Assembly (NCBI RefSeq): GCF_009687845.1
Contig: NZ_BLAD01000036.1
Coordinates: forward strand, 62,001-126,000
Source of the DNA: Acrocarpospora corrugata
Lineage (GTDB): Bacteria > Actinomycetota > Actinomycetes > Streptosporangiales > Streptosporangiaceae
Direction: 5' to 3'
DNA: 64,000 bases
Shown here: positions 1-7,471 of the stretch, one piece after another
How positions within the stretch are numbered: position 1 is the first letter of the stretch
How the letters are laid out: each line of letters begins with the position of its first letter
The notes under the pieces: model-generated
What the model was told of the DNA's origin: nothing
The model's input: only the letters and a program-made list of their open reading frames with translations
Databases searched by the model: none
Position numbers and translations under genes: made by a program

Positions 1-309
1 GCGCCCGCCGTCGGCCACCTGGTCGCCCGGCACCTGCGCCGCGGCGACCTCACCGTCATCGAGACCGCCGCCACCCCGATGGACGTGAACTGGTACGCGA
101 CGACGCTGGAACCCACCCTCCGCTCGCCCTTGGCGAGCCGGTTCCTGGAGTTCCTGGGCACCCCGGCGGCCACCCAGCTGATGCACTCGCCGGAGGCGGG
201 CGTCCCCCGCGCCAGGTTCCGCCCGGCCGTGCACGTCTCGATCTGGAACGGCGAGATCGGCGGCTCCTACGGCCGTTCCTCCGGGTCGAGAGGCTCAGCC
301 GCTCTTTAG
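1..309 (+). CDS. LysR-family regulator, C-terminal fragment
   Basis: The frame is open from the first base and ends at TAG 307-309, so only the last 102 residues are present. Segments such as FLEFLGTPAATQLM and RFRPAVHVSIWN resemble the C-terminal part of the substrate-binding domain of actinobacterial LysR-type regulators. The DNA-binding domain lies outside the window, so the target cannot be judged. The 3' end overlaps the convergent creatininase-like gene by 15 bases. The assignment rests on tail similarity only. Confidence 0.6.
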   Translation, partial: APAVGHLVARHLRRGDLTVIETAATPMDVNWYATTLEPTLRSPLASRFLEFLGTPAATQLMHSPEAGVPRARFRPAVHVSIWNGEIGGSYGRSSGSRGSAAL

Positions 310-822
310 GCTCACGCTCCGGAAGCTGCGCATCAGCGAGCTGAGGATCAGCCGGCCCTTCTCCGCCCCGCCGGCGGGGTCCTCGTCCGGTGGCCGGTGG
401 CCCTGGGCCGACAGGTAGGCCGCCTCCCAGTCCCGCTGGGTCGGGAAGACCTCGATCCGCCGCCCGTGCGCGCTGGCCTCCCGCGCCACGGCGACCAGGT
501 CGTCGTCCACCTCCCCTGCGTTGACCAGCACGAGCGAGCGCACGCCGGATTTCGCCACCGAGTCGTACACGCCGCTCAGCAGCGCCCCGAGCGCCAGCGC
601 GCCGAACCCGACCGGCCCGACGGGGCCGCAGACCGTTATCGGGGGCAGGACCCGCAGCGGGTAGTTCTCGGCCAGTTCGCGGACGATCGCACCGGCGATG
701 AGCACGTCGTTCCTGGGGACGAGGGGATCGCCTCTGCCGATCGGCACGATCGCCGTGTTCGTGTTCTCATCTCGTCCGCCGGTCGCGACGGGCCTGGACA
801 TGAGCTGATGCAAGAGGCTCAC
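295..822 (-). CDS. Degenerate creatininase-fold protein
   Basis: A 175-residue protein. It begins at GTG 822, preceded on the minus strand by a clear GAGGGAG ribosome site. The order of segments follows the creatininase/MftE amidohydrolase family: an early VPIG strand, an NDVLIAGAIV helix, a glycine-rich middle and a LVLVNAGEVDDDL strand. The metal-binding signatures are missing: the family G-x-E-x-HG is GRGDPL here, and the NGHGGN loop is NAGEVD. It is also shorter than the usual ~240 residues. It is therefore probably a non-catalytic homologue or binds something else. It is divergent from the polysaccharide deacetylase across a repeat-rich promoter region. Function unknown. Confidence 0.55.
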   Translation of the reverse strand: MSLLHQLMSRPVATGGRDENTNTAIVPIGRGDPLVPRNDVLIAGAIVRELAENYPLRVLPPITVCGPVGPVGFGALALGALLSGVYDSVAKSGVRSLVLVNAGEVDDDLVAVAREASAHGRRIEVFPTQRDWEAAYLSAQGHRPPDEDPAGGAEKGRLILSSLMRSFRSVSLKSG

Positions 823-1058
823 GGCTCCCTCAATTGTGGTGGAGACTCGCCGCGCTCATTTTGCGGACATGTTCCGAAATGTGTCAAGAAAAATAAGAAA
901 CATTTCGCTTTCATTAACCGCTTAAGCGGTCTATATCCTGCATTAACTTGGCTCGATCGCTTTGAAACATTTCGGTGTTCATCAAGCAGCCGAACGGAGT
1001 GAAGCGGCTGAAGTGAATATCGATCACTCTCGGTGCGGAACTGGCAAGATGATGCGCC
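823..1058. promoter_or_regulatory. Divergent promoter region with repeated ACATTTCG and a perfect palindrome
   Basis: This AT-rich stretch separates the minus-strand creatininase-like gene from the plus-strand deacetylase. The 8-mer ACATTTCG occurs at 900-907 and 967-974 (each as GAAACATTTCG, 897-907 and 964-974) and inverted at 875-882. A perfect 14-bp palindrome, ACCGCTTAAGCGGT, lies at 917-930 between the copies. The arrangement looks like binding sites for one or two regulators serving both genes. The regulator is not identifiable. Confidence 0.5.
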
Positions 1059-1904
1059 ATGACTCGGGGGACACTGCGGCGGATCATCGTGACCGGTGGG
1101 GCGATCGGGGCCTCGGTGAGCTGCGCCGCCGGCGGGGTGGCGGCCCCGCAGGCCGCGCATCGGGTGCTCGAAGCGCCGCCGATGGTCGTGTCGTCGCCCT
1201 CGCCCTCACCGACGCCGCCGCGGCCGATCGGCGTGCTGCCCATCCCCGGTGAGGTGAAGAAGATCGAGGCGGCCGAGCTGCCGCCGGTGATCAGTTCGAT
1301 TCCGACCGCCAGGAAGGTCGTCTTCCTCACCATCGACGACGGCTGGGAGCAGGATCCCGGGTTCGCCCGCCAGGTGCGGGACCGGCGGATCCCGATCACT
1401 GTGTTCGCGATGCGGGACGCCGTCGAGGCCAAGGGCCCGATCGACCCCTCGGCCGCCGGAGGCCGGTACGTGGGCGCGGGCGGATGGTCGTACTTCCAGG
1501 ATCTGGGGGCGCCGGTGGAGAACCACACGCTGACCCATCCGAACCTGCGGGCACTCGGGTTCGACGGGCAGAAGGCCGAGATCTGCGGGGCCTCACGCGC
1601 GATCAAGCGGCGGATGGGCGTGCGGCCTGCGCTGTTCCGGCCGCCGTTCGGGAACTACAACACCGACACGCTGCGGGCCGCGAAGGCGTGCGGGATCGAG
1701 ACGGTCCTGCTGTGGACGGCGAGCGTGCAGCCGGGCGGCAAGATCGCCTACCAGACGCCCGACAAGAAGCTGCACCCCGGCGACATCCTGCTGCTGCACT
1801 TCCGGCCGCACCTGTCCAGGGACTTCCGGATCCTGGTCAACAAGATCGAGCGCCGGGGGTTCGAACTGGGCAACCTGGCGGCCTACCTCGCCGCCCTCAC
1901 CTGA
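1059..1904 (+). CDS. Secreted polysaccharide deacetylase (NodB domain)
   Basis: 281 residues. The N-terminus (MTRGTLRRIIV then a hydrophobic stretch with a Cys near residue 23) looks like a signal peptide, followed by a Pro/Ser-rich linker. The NodB homology domain starts near residue 85. TIDDG carries the catalytic and metal aspartates, HTLTHPNL gives the two metal histidines, RPPFGNYN forms the third motif, and LLLHF near residue 245 supplies the distal histidine. All carbohydrate-esterase family 4 motifs are thus present. It probably removes acetyl groups from peptidoglycan or another cell-surface N-acetylglucosamine polymer, but the substrate is not visible from sequence. It ends 3 bases before the convergent FG-GAP gene. 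Confidence 0.85.
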   Translation: MTRGTLRRIIVTGGAIGASVSCAAGGVAAPQAAHRVLEAPPMVVSSPSPSPTPPRPIGVLPIPGEVKKIEAAELPPVISSIPTARKVVFLTIDDGWEQDPGFARQVRDRRIPITVFAMRDAVEAKGPIDPSAAGGRYVGAGGWSYFQDLGAPVENHTLTHPNLRALGFDGQKAEICGASRAIKRRMGVRPALFRPPFGNYNTDTLRAAKACGIETVLLWTASVQPGGKIAYQTPDKKLHPGDILLLHFRPHLSRDFRILVNKIERRGFELGNLAAYLAALT

Positions 1905-1907
1905 CGG

Positions 1908-2361
1908 TCAGGCGATGTCCTCTTTGGTGAAGTCGTACCCGCCGCCGGGACGGCCGAAGGCGACCTCCACCGTCTGCCAGCCGACGCCGCCGGTCAGGAC
2001 CACGTCGGTCAGGCCGTCGTCGTTGAAGTCGCCGACGACCGGTTTGGCGTGCTCGTCCCTGACCTTGACGGGGAACTCGCGCAGCCGGTGATCCGCCACG
2101 GGAGAGAAGCTGCCGTCGCTGTTGGAGAACGCCACCGGGGTGTAGTCCTCGCCGCCGAGCAGGGCCAGGTCGTCGCGGCCGTCGTTGTCGAAGTCGCCGG
2201 CCAGCAGGGTGGCGTCGGGGTCCTGGACCCACAGGTTTCCACTGGCTGACCGGGCCCTCCGGCGGGGGCATGTCCGCCCGGGCCGCGCCGGTTCCCGCGG
2301 TGACCATCGCCGCGGTGAGCAGCAACGTTCCCACGCGTCCTGTCCATCGACTGCGCTTCAT
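1908..2361 (-). pseudogene. FG-GAP/VCBS repeat secreted protein, frameshifted
   Basis: Starting at ATG 2361 the reading gives a signal peptide (MKRSRWTGRVGTLLL... ending AARA) and a short mature segment to VSQW. The FG-GAP calcium-binding-like repeats GDFDNDGRDDLALLGG and GDFNDDGLTDVVLTGG continue in a different frame that ends at 1908. The two frames join cleanly if one C is removed from the CC pair near 2233-2234, giving QWKLWVQD. Either a real one-base insertion has broken the gene or there is a sequencing error. The intact product would be a small secreted protein of about 150 residues with beta-propeller-type repeats. It is convergent with the deacetylase. Confidence 0.6.
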
Positions 2362-2736
2362 CGGCCTGCCTTCTCTGAATGATCATCCTCGGGCCCCAGG
2401 TCCAGCAAAGGCCGGGTGGCGCGCGTGGGACAGATCCACTGAAGGGCCGAATGAGCGCCTGAGTGGTCATCGACAACAGGTCACCCGGGAGGCGTACCCC
2501 GGAATCAGCCCTGCGGCGGACGCCCCGGGCCTGGCTGTTTGCCCATGATTGGTCCCGTAAGCACTCCCGGGAAGTCGGGGCGGCGGTCCCTACGAACCGG
2601 GACATCTCCTCCGGCATTCTCGAGTCAGCACGGGGTTCGGTGCCGGGATCCGAGGCGGGGATCCTCGGGTCTCCGGCCTGCCGGCAGGCAGGCGGCAACT
2701 GATGTGACGAAGATCGCAGGCACTCGGCCCCCCATT
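2362..2736. other. Intergenic leader region upstream of cytochrome bd genes
   Basis: About 375 bases with no convincing gene. Open frames here lack ribosome sites and domain-like sequence. Several GC-rich inverted repeats are visible, including CCGAGG/CCTCGG around 2650-2670 and a 12-bp palindrome CCTGCCGGCAGG at 2677-2688, so a structured transcript leader is possible. I recognise no known riboswitch consensus. Confidence 0.4.
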
Positions 2737-2785
2737 GCTCTACAAGCGGTAGTACTACTTGGAGTAGAACTACGTCTTGTAGAGC
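2737..2785. promoter_or_regulatory. Nested inverted-repeat operator cluster before cydA
   Basis: A 10-bp perfect inverted repeat, GCTCTACAAG (2737-2746) with CTTGTAGAGC (2776-2785), encloses the palindrome GTAGTACTAC (2749-2758) and a near copy, GTAGAACTAC (2764-2773), 15 bp further on. CTACT/AGTAG also pair around TGG. The block ends 23 bases before the cydA start, so it overlaps the promoter or 5' leader. A dimeric repressor binding cooperatively is likely. CTAC/GTAG half-sites recall BlaI/MecI-type operators, but that is only a weak suggestion. No Rex-like TTGTGAA site is seen. Confidence 0.55.
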
Positions 2786-2808
2786 TCCGGCACACCCCGG
2801 AGGGGGAT

Positions 2809-4269
2809 ATGGACGCACTTGACCTGGCACGGTGGCAGTTCGGGGTCACCACCGTTTACCACTTTCTCTTCGTACCCCTGACGATCGGCCTGGGCGTGTT
2901 CGTGGCGGGGTTGCAGACCGCCTGGCTCCGTACGGGCAAGGAGCACTACCTCACGCTGACCAAGTTCTTCGGGAAGATCTTCCTGATCAACTTCGCGATG
3001 GGGGTGGTCACCGGCATCGTGCAGGAGTTCCAGTTCGGGATGAACTGGAGTGAGTACTCGACGTTCGTCGGTGATGTCTTCGGGGCGCCGCTGGCGCTGG
3101 AGGCGCTGCTGGCGTTCTTCCTGGAGTCCACGTTCCTCGGGTTGTGGATCTTCGGGTGGGACAAGCTGCCCAAGAGGGTGCATCTGGCCTGCCTGTGGAT
3201 CGCCGTCATCGGGTCCAACCTGTCGGCGTACTTCATCCTGGCGGCCAACGCCTGGATGAAGCATCCGGTGGGCTACGTGGTGGTGGACGGCCGGGCCCAG
3301 ATGACCGATCTGTGGGCGGTGCTGACCAACTCGACCGCGCTGGCGCAGGTGCCGCACGTGGTGGGGGCGTCGTTCGTGGTGGCCGGGGTGTTCGTGCTGG
3401 CGATCAGCGGTTACCGCATCCTGAAGGAGCGCGGCGCGACGGGCCTGCTGCCGCGGAAGAGCGACTTCACCACCCCGCGCGACCGGAAATCTCCGGACAT
3501 GTGGCGGACGAGTCTTCGGGGTGCGCTGGTCATGACGGCGATCGCGGGGGTGGTCGTCGCGGGGACCGGGGACCTGTCCGGGCAGTTGCTGCACGAGCAG
3601 CAGCCGATGAAGCTGGCGGCGGCGGAGGGGCTGCGGCACGACACCGCGGGCGCGCCGTTCTCGCCGCTGCCCGGCGTCGAGATCCCGCACCTGCTGAGCC
3701 TGCTGGCCGCGCACGACCCGAACGCCGTCGTGCAGGGCGTCGACGACATCCAGCGGCGGTTCGAGGCGCAGTTCGGCCCGGGTGACTATATGCCGAACCT
3801 GCCCGTCGTGTTCTGGTCCTTCCGGGTGATGGTGATGCTGGGCTCCGCGGCCATCGGCCTGTCCGTGCTCGGCCTGTGGCTGACCAGGGGGCGTGGCCGC
3901 CGGGCCAGGAACGTGCCGACCTGGTTCGCCAAGGCGTGCCTGCTCGCGCTGCCGCTGCCGGTCCTGGCGATGATCGCGGGCTGGCTGCTCAGCGAGATCG
4001 GCCGCCAGCCGTGGACGGTGGCCGGCGAGCTCCTCACCGCCGCCAGCGTCTCCCCCGGCGTCACCGTCACCGAGATCGCCATCTCCCTCGCCGTCTTCAC
4101 CGGCCTGTACGGCCTGCTCGCCCTCGCCGAGGCAGGACTCATCCTCCGGCACGTCAAGGCCGGCCCCGAGGCTCCGGCCCAGGACCCCCGGAACCCTCGC
4201 GACCCCGACGAGACGGTGCTGATCCCCCGCCAGCTACAGGCCGAGTCCCGGCCGACCCTGATGTACTGA
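2809..4269 (+). CDS. cydA: Cytochrome bd quinol oxidase subunit I (first copy)
   Basis: 486 residues. The start is ATG 2809 behind GGAGGGGG. Subunit I of cytochrome bd oxidizes quinol and carries the hemes for oxygen reduction. The N-terminus MDALDLARWQFGVTT ends at His18, matching the heme-ligand histidine of E. coli CydA (His19). The family motif GRQPW lies near residues 398-402, the quinol-loop region is short, and about nine hydrophobic segments are visible. cydB follows after 10 bases. No cydDC assembly transporter accompanies the pair. A second cydAB set lies at 34016-36401. The operator-like repeats just upstream suggest control by respiration or redox state. Confidence 0.95.
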   Translation: MDALDLARWQFGVTTVYHFLFVPLTIGLGVFVAGLQTAWLRTGKEHYLTLTKFFGKIFLINFAMGVVTGIVQEFQFGMNWSEYSTFVGDVFGAPLALEALLAFFLESTFLGLWIFGWDKLPKRVHLACLWIAVIGSNLSAYFILAANAWMKHPVGYVVVDGRAQMTDLWAVLTNSTALAQVPHVVGASFVVAGVFVLAISGYRILKERGATGLLPRKSDFTTPRDRKSPDMWRTSLRGALVMTAIAGVVVAGTGDLSGQLLHEQQPMKLAAAEGLRHDTAGAPFSPLPGVEIPHLLSLLAAHDPNAVVQGVDDIQRRFEAQFGPGDYMPNLPVVFWSFRVMVMLGSAAIGLSVLGLWLTRGRGRRARNVPTWFAKACLLALPLPVLAMIAGWLLSEIGRQPWTVAGELLTAASVSPGVTVTEIAISLAVFTGLYGLLALAEAGLILRHVKAGPEAPAQDPRNPRDPDETVLIPRQLQAESRPTLMY

Positions 4270-4279
4270 GGATCCCGCC

Positions 4280-5188
4280 ATGACTACTTTCTGGTTCATC
4301 GTCATCGCGTTCCTCTGGACGGGCTACTTCGTCCTGGAGGGATTTGACTTCGGCGTCGGCGCGCTGCTGCCGCTGGTGGCCCGCGGCCCGGCCGAGCGCC
4401 GCCAGGTCCTCGGCACGATCGGCCCGGTCTGGGACGGCAACGAGGTGTGGCTGATCTCCGCGATCGGCGCCATGTTCGCCGCCTTCCCGGCCTGGTACTC
4501 CGGCTTTCTGAGCGAGTTCTACCTGGCCATGGTGCTGGTCGTGGCGGGCCTGGTGATCCGCGGCGTCGGCCTGGAGTGGCGCGGCAAGGTCCGCTCCGGG
4601 ACCGAGCTGGCGCTGTGCGACGCGGGGATCGTGACCGGCAGCGTGCTGGTCGCCTTCCTGTGGGGGGCGATCTTCGCCAACCTGCTGTTCGGCACCGGAC
4701 TGGCCACCGTACTCGGCGGCGCGCTTTCGCTGTCGCTGGCGCTGCTGCACGGCGCGGTGTTCCTGACCCTGAAGACCGAGGGCGCGGTACGGTCCCGCGC
4801 CCGGCTGGCGGCCCTGCTGGCCTCGGCCGGCACCCTGCCGATCGCGATCGCGGGTCTGTCCGCGCTGCCGAGCGGCGCCGACTCGGAGCTGCTCTGGGTG
4901 GCGTCGGGGACGGCGATGGCCGCGCTCGCGGCCGGGGTGGCCCTGGTGTGGCGGCGCCGGGAGGGGTGGGCGTTCGTGGCCACCGCGTCCGCGATCGTGC
5001 TGGCCACGGCGTCGCTGTTCGGGGCGCTGTATCCGGCGCCGCTGCCCGGTCTGACGGTGGCGGAGATGGCGTCGGCGCCGTACACGCTGACGGTGCTGAC
5101 CTGGATCGGGTTGGTGGCGTTGCCGGGGGTCATCGCCTATCAAAGCTGGACTTACTGGGTCTTCAGGAAGCGGTTGACCCGGGTGTGA
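4280..5188 (+). CDS. cydB: Cytochrome bd quinol oxidase subunit II (first copy)
   Basis: 302 residues. It starts with the typical FWTGYF-type segment (FLWTGYFVLEGFDFGVGALLP) and contains GPVWDGNEVWL, both characteristic of CydB. Around eight membrane helices are visible. It is the structural partner of CydA and stabilises the heme pair in the membrane. It is cotranscribed with the upstream cydA, 10 bases away. The C-terminus WTYWVFRKRL is typical of the family. Confidence 0.95.
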   Translation: MTTFWFIVIAFLWTGYFVLEGFDFGVGALLPLVARGPAERRQVLGTIGPVWDGNEVWLISAIGAMFAAFPAWYSGFLSEFYLAMVLVVAGLVIRGVGLEWRGKVRSGTELALCDAGIVTGSVLVAFLWGAIFANLLFGTGLATVLGGALSLSLALLHGAVFLTLKTEGAVRSRARLAALLASAGTLPIAIAGLSALPSGADSELLWVASGTAMAALAAGVALVWRRREGWAFVATASAIVLATASLFGALYPAPLPGLTVAEMASAPYTLTVLTWIGLVALPGVIAYQSWTYWVFRKRLTRV

Positions 5189-5228
5189 GGGGTGGGCGCG
5201 GGGTTGCGATCTAGTCCCTAGCTGGGGA

Positions 5229-5242
5229 GACTACTCATAGTC
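5229..5242. promoter_or_regulatory. Short inverted repeat upstream of the desaturase operon
   Basis: GACTA-CTCA-TAGTC is a perfect 5-bp inverted repeat with a 4-base loop, 37 bases before the proposed desaturase start. It sits where an operator of the downstream operon would be expected. No regulator is identifiable. Confidence 0.3.
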
Positions 5243-5279
5243 AGATCGTATCGCCTTGGGTAACCATCGAGGAGCGCCC

Positions 5280-6245
5280 TTGTCTGCCGTCGCCGGGCTC
5301 GTGCCCGCCCCCCGCTCGGCCAGTTACCGGATCTCGATGGTGCTGCTGTTCGGGGCGCTGCCCCTGATCGGCCTGGGGGTGGCCGTCCCGGCCGCGTGGG
5401 GGTGGGGGCTCGGCTGGCGGGATGTGGGCATCGCCGCGGCGATGTACACGATCTGCATCTTCGGCATCGGCGTCGGCTTCCACCGCCTGTTCACGCACCG
5501 GGCCTTCAAGGCGTCCCGGCCGCTGCGGATCGCGCTGGCGGTGGCCGGGTCGCTGGCCATGGAGTCGCCGCTCACCTCCTGGGTGTCGGAGCACCGGCGG
5601 CACCACAAGTACGCCGACCGCGAGGGCGATCCGCACTCCCCCTGGCGGTATGGCGAGGACTGGAAAGGCCTGGCCAAGGGCCTGCTGTTCGCGCAGGTGG
5701 GCTGGTTCATCGTCGGCACCGAGCGGGCCGACCCGCGTCACTACGCGCCCGACATCCTGGCCGACCGGGACCTGCGCCACTTCTCGATGCGCAGCTACGC
5801 CGCGTTCGCGCTGGCCTCGATGGCACTGCCGCCGCTGGTCGGCGGCCTGCTCTCCTGGTCCTGGCACGGCGCGCTGACCGCGTTCGTGTGGGGCTCCCTG
5901 GTGCGGTACGCGCTGGTGCACCACGTGACCTGGCTGGTCAACTCGGTCTGCCACACCTTCGGCGACCGCGACTTCGCCACCGCCGACCGGGCCGGGAACG
6001 TCGGCTGGGTGGCGATGCTGACCTTCGGCGAGGGCTGGCACAACTACCACCACGCCGACCCGACCTCGGCCAGGCACGGCGTGCTCAAGGGCCAGTGGGA
6101 CGCCAGCGCCCGGCTGATCTGGCTGTTCGAACGGCTCGGCTGGGCGTTCGACGCGCGCTGGCCGGATCAGCAGAGGGTCAGCGCGAAGCGGGATGGGGAG
6201 AAACAGCGTGGGGAGAAGCGCGGGGCGAAACGGGGGGTTCGATGA
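5280..6245 (+). CDS. Acyl-CoA/acyl-lipid fatty acid desaturase
   Basis: 321 residues if translation starts at TTG 5280, five bases after GGAG; an in-frame TTG at 5256 has no ribosome site. It is an integral-membrane diiron desaturase with three histidine boxes: HRLFTH (HX4H), EHRRHHKYAD (HXXHH) and EGWHNYHHADP (HXXHH), separated by hydrophobic hairpins. The family inserts a cis double bond, typically delta-9, into saturated acyl chains using oxygen and external electrons. It is the first gene of an operon whose next members are a P450, a cyclooxygenase-like peroxidase and a hydrolase, so it may create the unsaturated substrate of that pathway. Its last four bases (ATGA) overlap the P450 start. 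Confidence 0.9.
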   Translation: MSAVAGLVPAPRSASYRISMVLLFGALPLIGLGVAVPAAWGWGLGWRDVGIAAAMYTICIFGIGVGFHRLFTHRAFKASRPLRIALAVAGSLAMESPLTSWVSEHRRHHKYADREGDPHSPWRYGEDWKGLAKGLLFAQVGWFIVGTERADPRHYAPDILADRDLRHFSMRSYAAFALASMALPPLVGGLLSWSWHGALTAFVWGSLVRYALVHHVTWLVNSVCHTFGDRDFATADRAGNVGWVAMLTFGEGWHNYHHADPTSARHGVLKGQWDASARLIWLFERLGWAFDARWPDQQRVSAKRDGEKQRGEKRGAKRGVR

Positions 6246-7471
6246 GTTATCTGGAACGTTACGACGAGCTGCGGGCGGCGGATCCTGGGCGGGCCGCGGG
6301 GGCGGTCGCGGAGTGGATCGCCGGGGAGTGGCGGCCGTTCTTCGCCGAACTGCGCGCCGCCAGGCCGGTGCTGGCCACGCCCGCGTTCACCTTGGTCACC
6401 CGGTTCGCGGACGTCACCGAGGTGCTGTCCCGCGAGCAGGTGTTCACGGTCCGGCTGTATGGGACGCCGATGGAGGCCGTGCTGGGCGGGCCCTACATGC
6501 TGACCCAGGACGCGACGCCGCTGCACTGGGCGGAACGGGGGCTCACCCAGGCGGTCCTGCCGGCGCACGACATCCCGCGGGTGCGGGAACTGGCGGGGCG
6601 GTATGCGGACGAGGCGCTGGACGCGGCCGCGCCCGCCGGGCGGATCGACGCGGTCGAGGAACTGGCGCGTCAGGTGCTGCTGCGGATCTGCGGCGACTAC
6701 CTGGGCGTGCCCGGCCCCGATCCGGCCACGCTGTCGGAGTGGTCGCGGGACTCGATGCACGACATCATCAGGAACCTCCCCCGTGACCCGAACGTGCACG
6801 CGACGGCCTGCGCGGCCGGGGCTGGGCTGCGGGCGCACGTCAACGAGCTGATCGCGGAGCGCAGGCGGGCCCCGGGCGAGGACGCGCTGTCGCGGCTGAT
6901 CGCGCTCGCGCCGCCCGCCTCGCTGGGCTTCGACGACCTGCGGCTGACGGTCAATGCCGCCGGGCTGCCGCTCGGCCTGGTGGAGAACGCCGCCCAGTCG
7001 ATCGTCCAGATCATCCGGCACCTGCTCGGCCGTGAGGACGGCGTCCGCGAGGAAGCCGTCGCCGCCGCCAAGGCCGGCGGGCCCTTCGACGGCTACGCCT
7101 GGGAGGCGCTGCGCTTCGCGCCGTTCAACCCGCTCATCTTCCGGTTCTGCGAGCGCGACCACCGGCTGGCCTCGGGCGCGTTCATCAAGGCGGGCACCCC
7201 GGTCTTCGCCTGCACCTCCTCGGCGGGCATGGACGAGGAGGCGGTGGCGGCGCCGGAGGAGTTCCGGATCGACCGTCCGGGCTTCGTCCGGCTCCAGTTC
7301 GGCTACGGCGCGCACGAGTGCGTCGGCAAGCACGTCGGCGTGGCCGTCATCCCCGAGGTGGTCCGGCGCGTGTTGCGGCGGCCGGGGGTGGCGCTGCCGC
7401 CGGGCGCGGCGATCGAGTTCGACGGCGGGCCGTTCCCGCGCCGGTTCCCGCTCACGCTGGGGGCGTCGTGA
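6242..7471 (+). CDS. Cytochrome P450 with Asn-type I-helix (hydroperoxide-isomerase-like)
   Basis: 409 residues, starting at ATG 6242 in an ATGA overlap with the desaturase. The heme-binding loop FGYGAHECVGKH places the thiolate at Cys360, and the EALR motif is present. In the I-helix the usual acid-alcohol pair (E-T-T in related actinobacterial P450s) is E248-N249-A250, followed by Q252. Loss of the oxygen-activating threonine and an Asn-x-x-Gln pattern are known, from memory, in the P450 domains of fungal linoleate diol synthases, which rearrange hydroperoxides instead of activating O2. The next gene encodes a cyclooxygenase-like dioxygenase, the same pairing as in those fused fungal enzymes. 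No redox-partner gene is nearby, which also fits a self-sufficient isomerase. The function is inferred. Confidence 0.85.
   Translation: MSYLERYDELRAADPGRAAGAVAEWIAGEWRPFFAELRAARPVLATPAFTLVTRFADVTEVLSREQVFTVRLYGTPMEAVLGGPYMLTQDATPLHWAERGLTQAVLPAHDIPRVRELAGRYADEALDAAAPAGRIDAVEELARQVLLRICGDYLGVPGPDPATLSEWSRDSMHDIIRNLPRDPNVHATACAAGAGLRAHVNELIAERRRAPGEDALSRLIALAPPASLGFDDLRLTVNAAGLPLGLVENAAQSIVQIIRHLLGREDGVREEAVAAAKAGGPFDGYAWEALRFAPFNPLIFRFCERDHRLASGAFIKAGTPVFACTSSAGMDEEAVAAPEEFRIDRPGFVRLQFGYGAHECVGKHVGVAVIPEVVRRVLRRPGVALPPGAAIEFDGGPFPRRFPLTLGAS

Noticed and set aside
2463-2702. Short open frame in the region before cydA
   Set aside because: No ribosome site, no domain-like sequence, and it runs through several inverted repeats.
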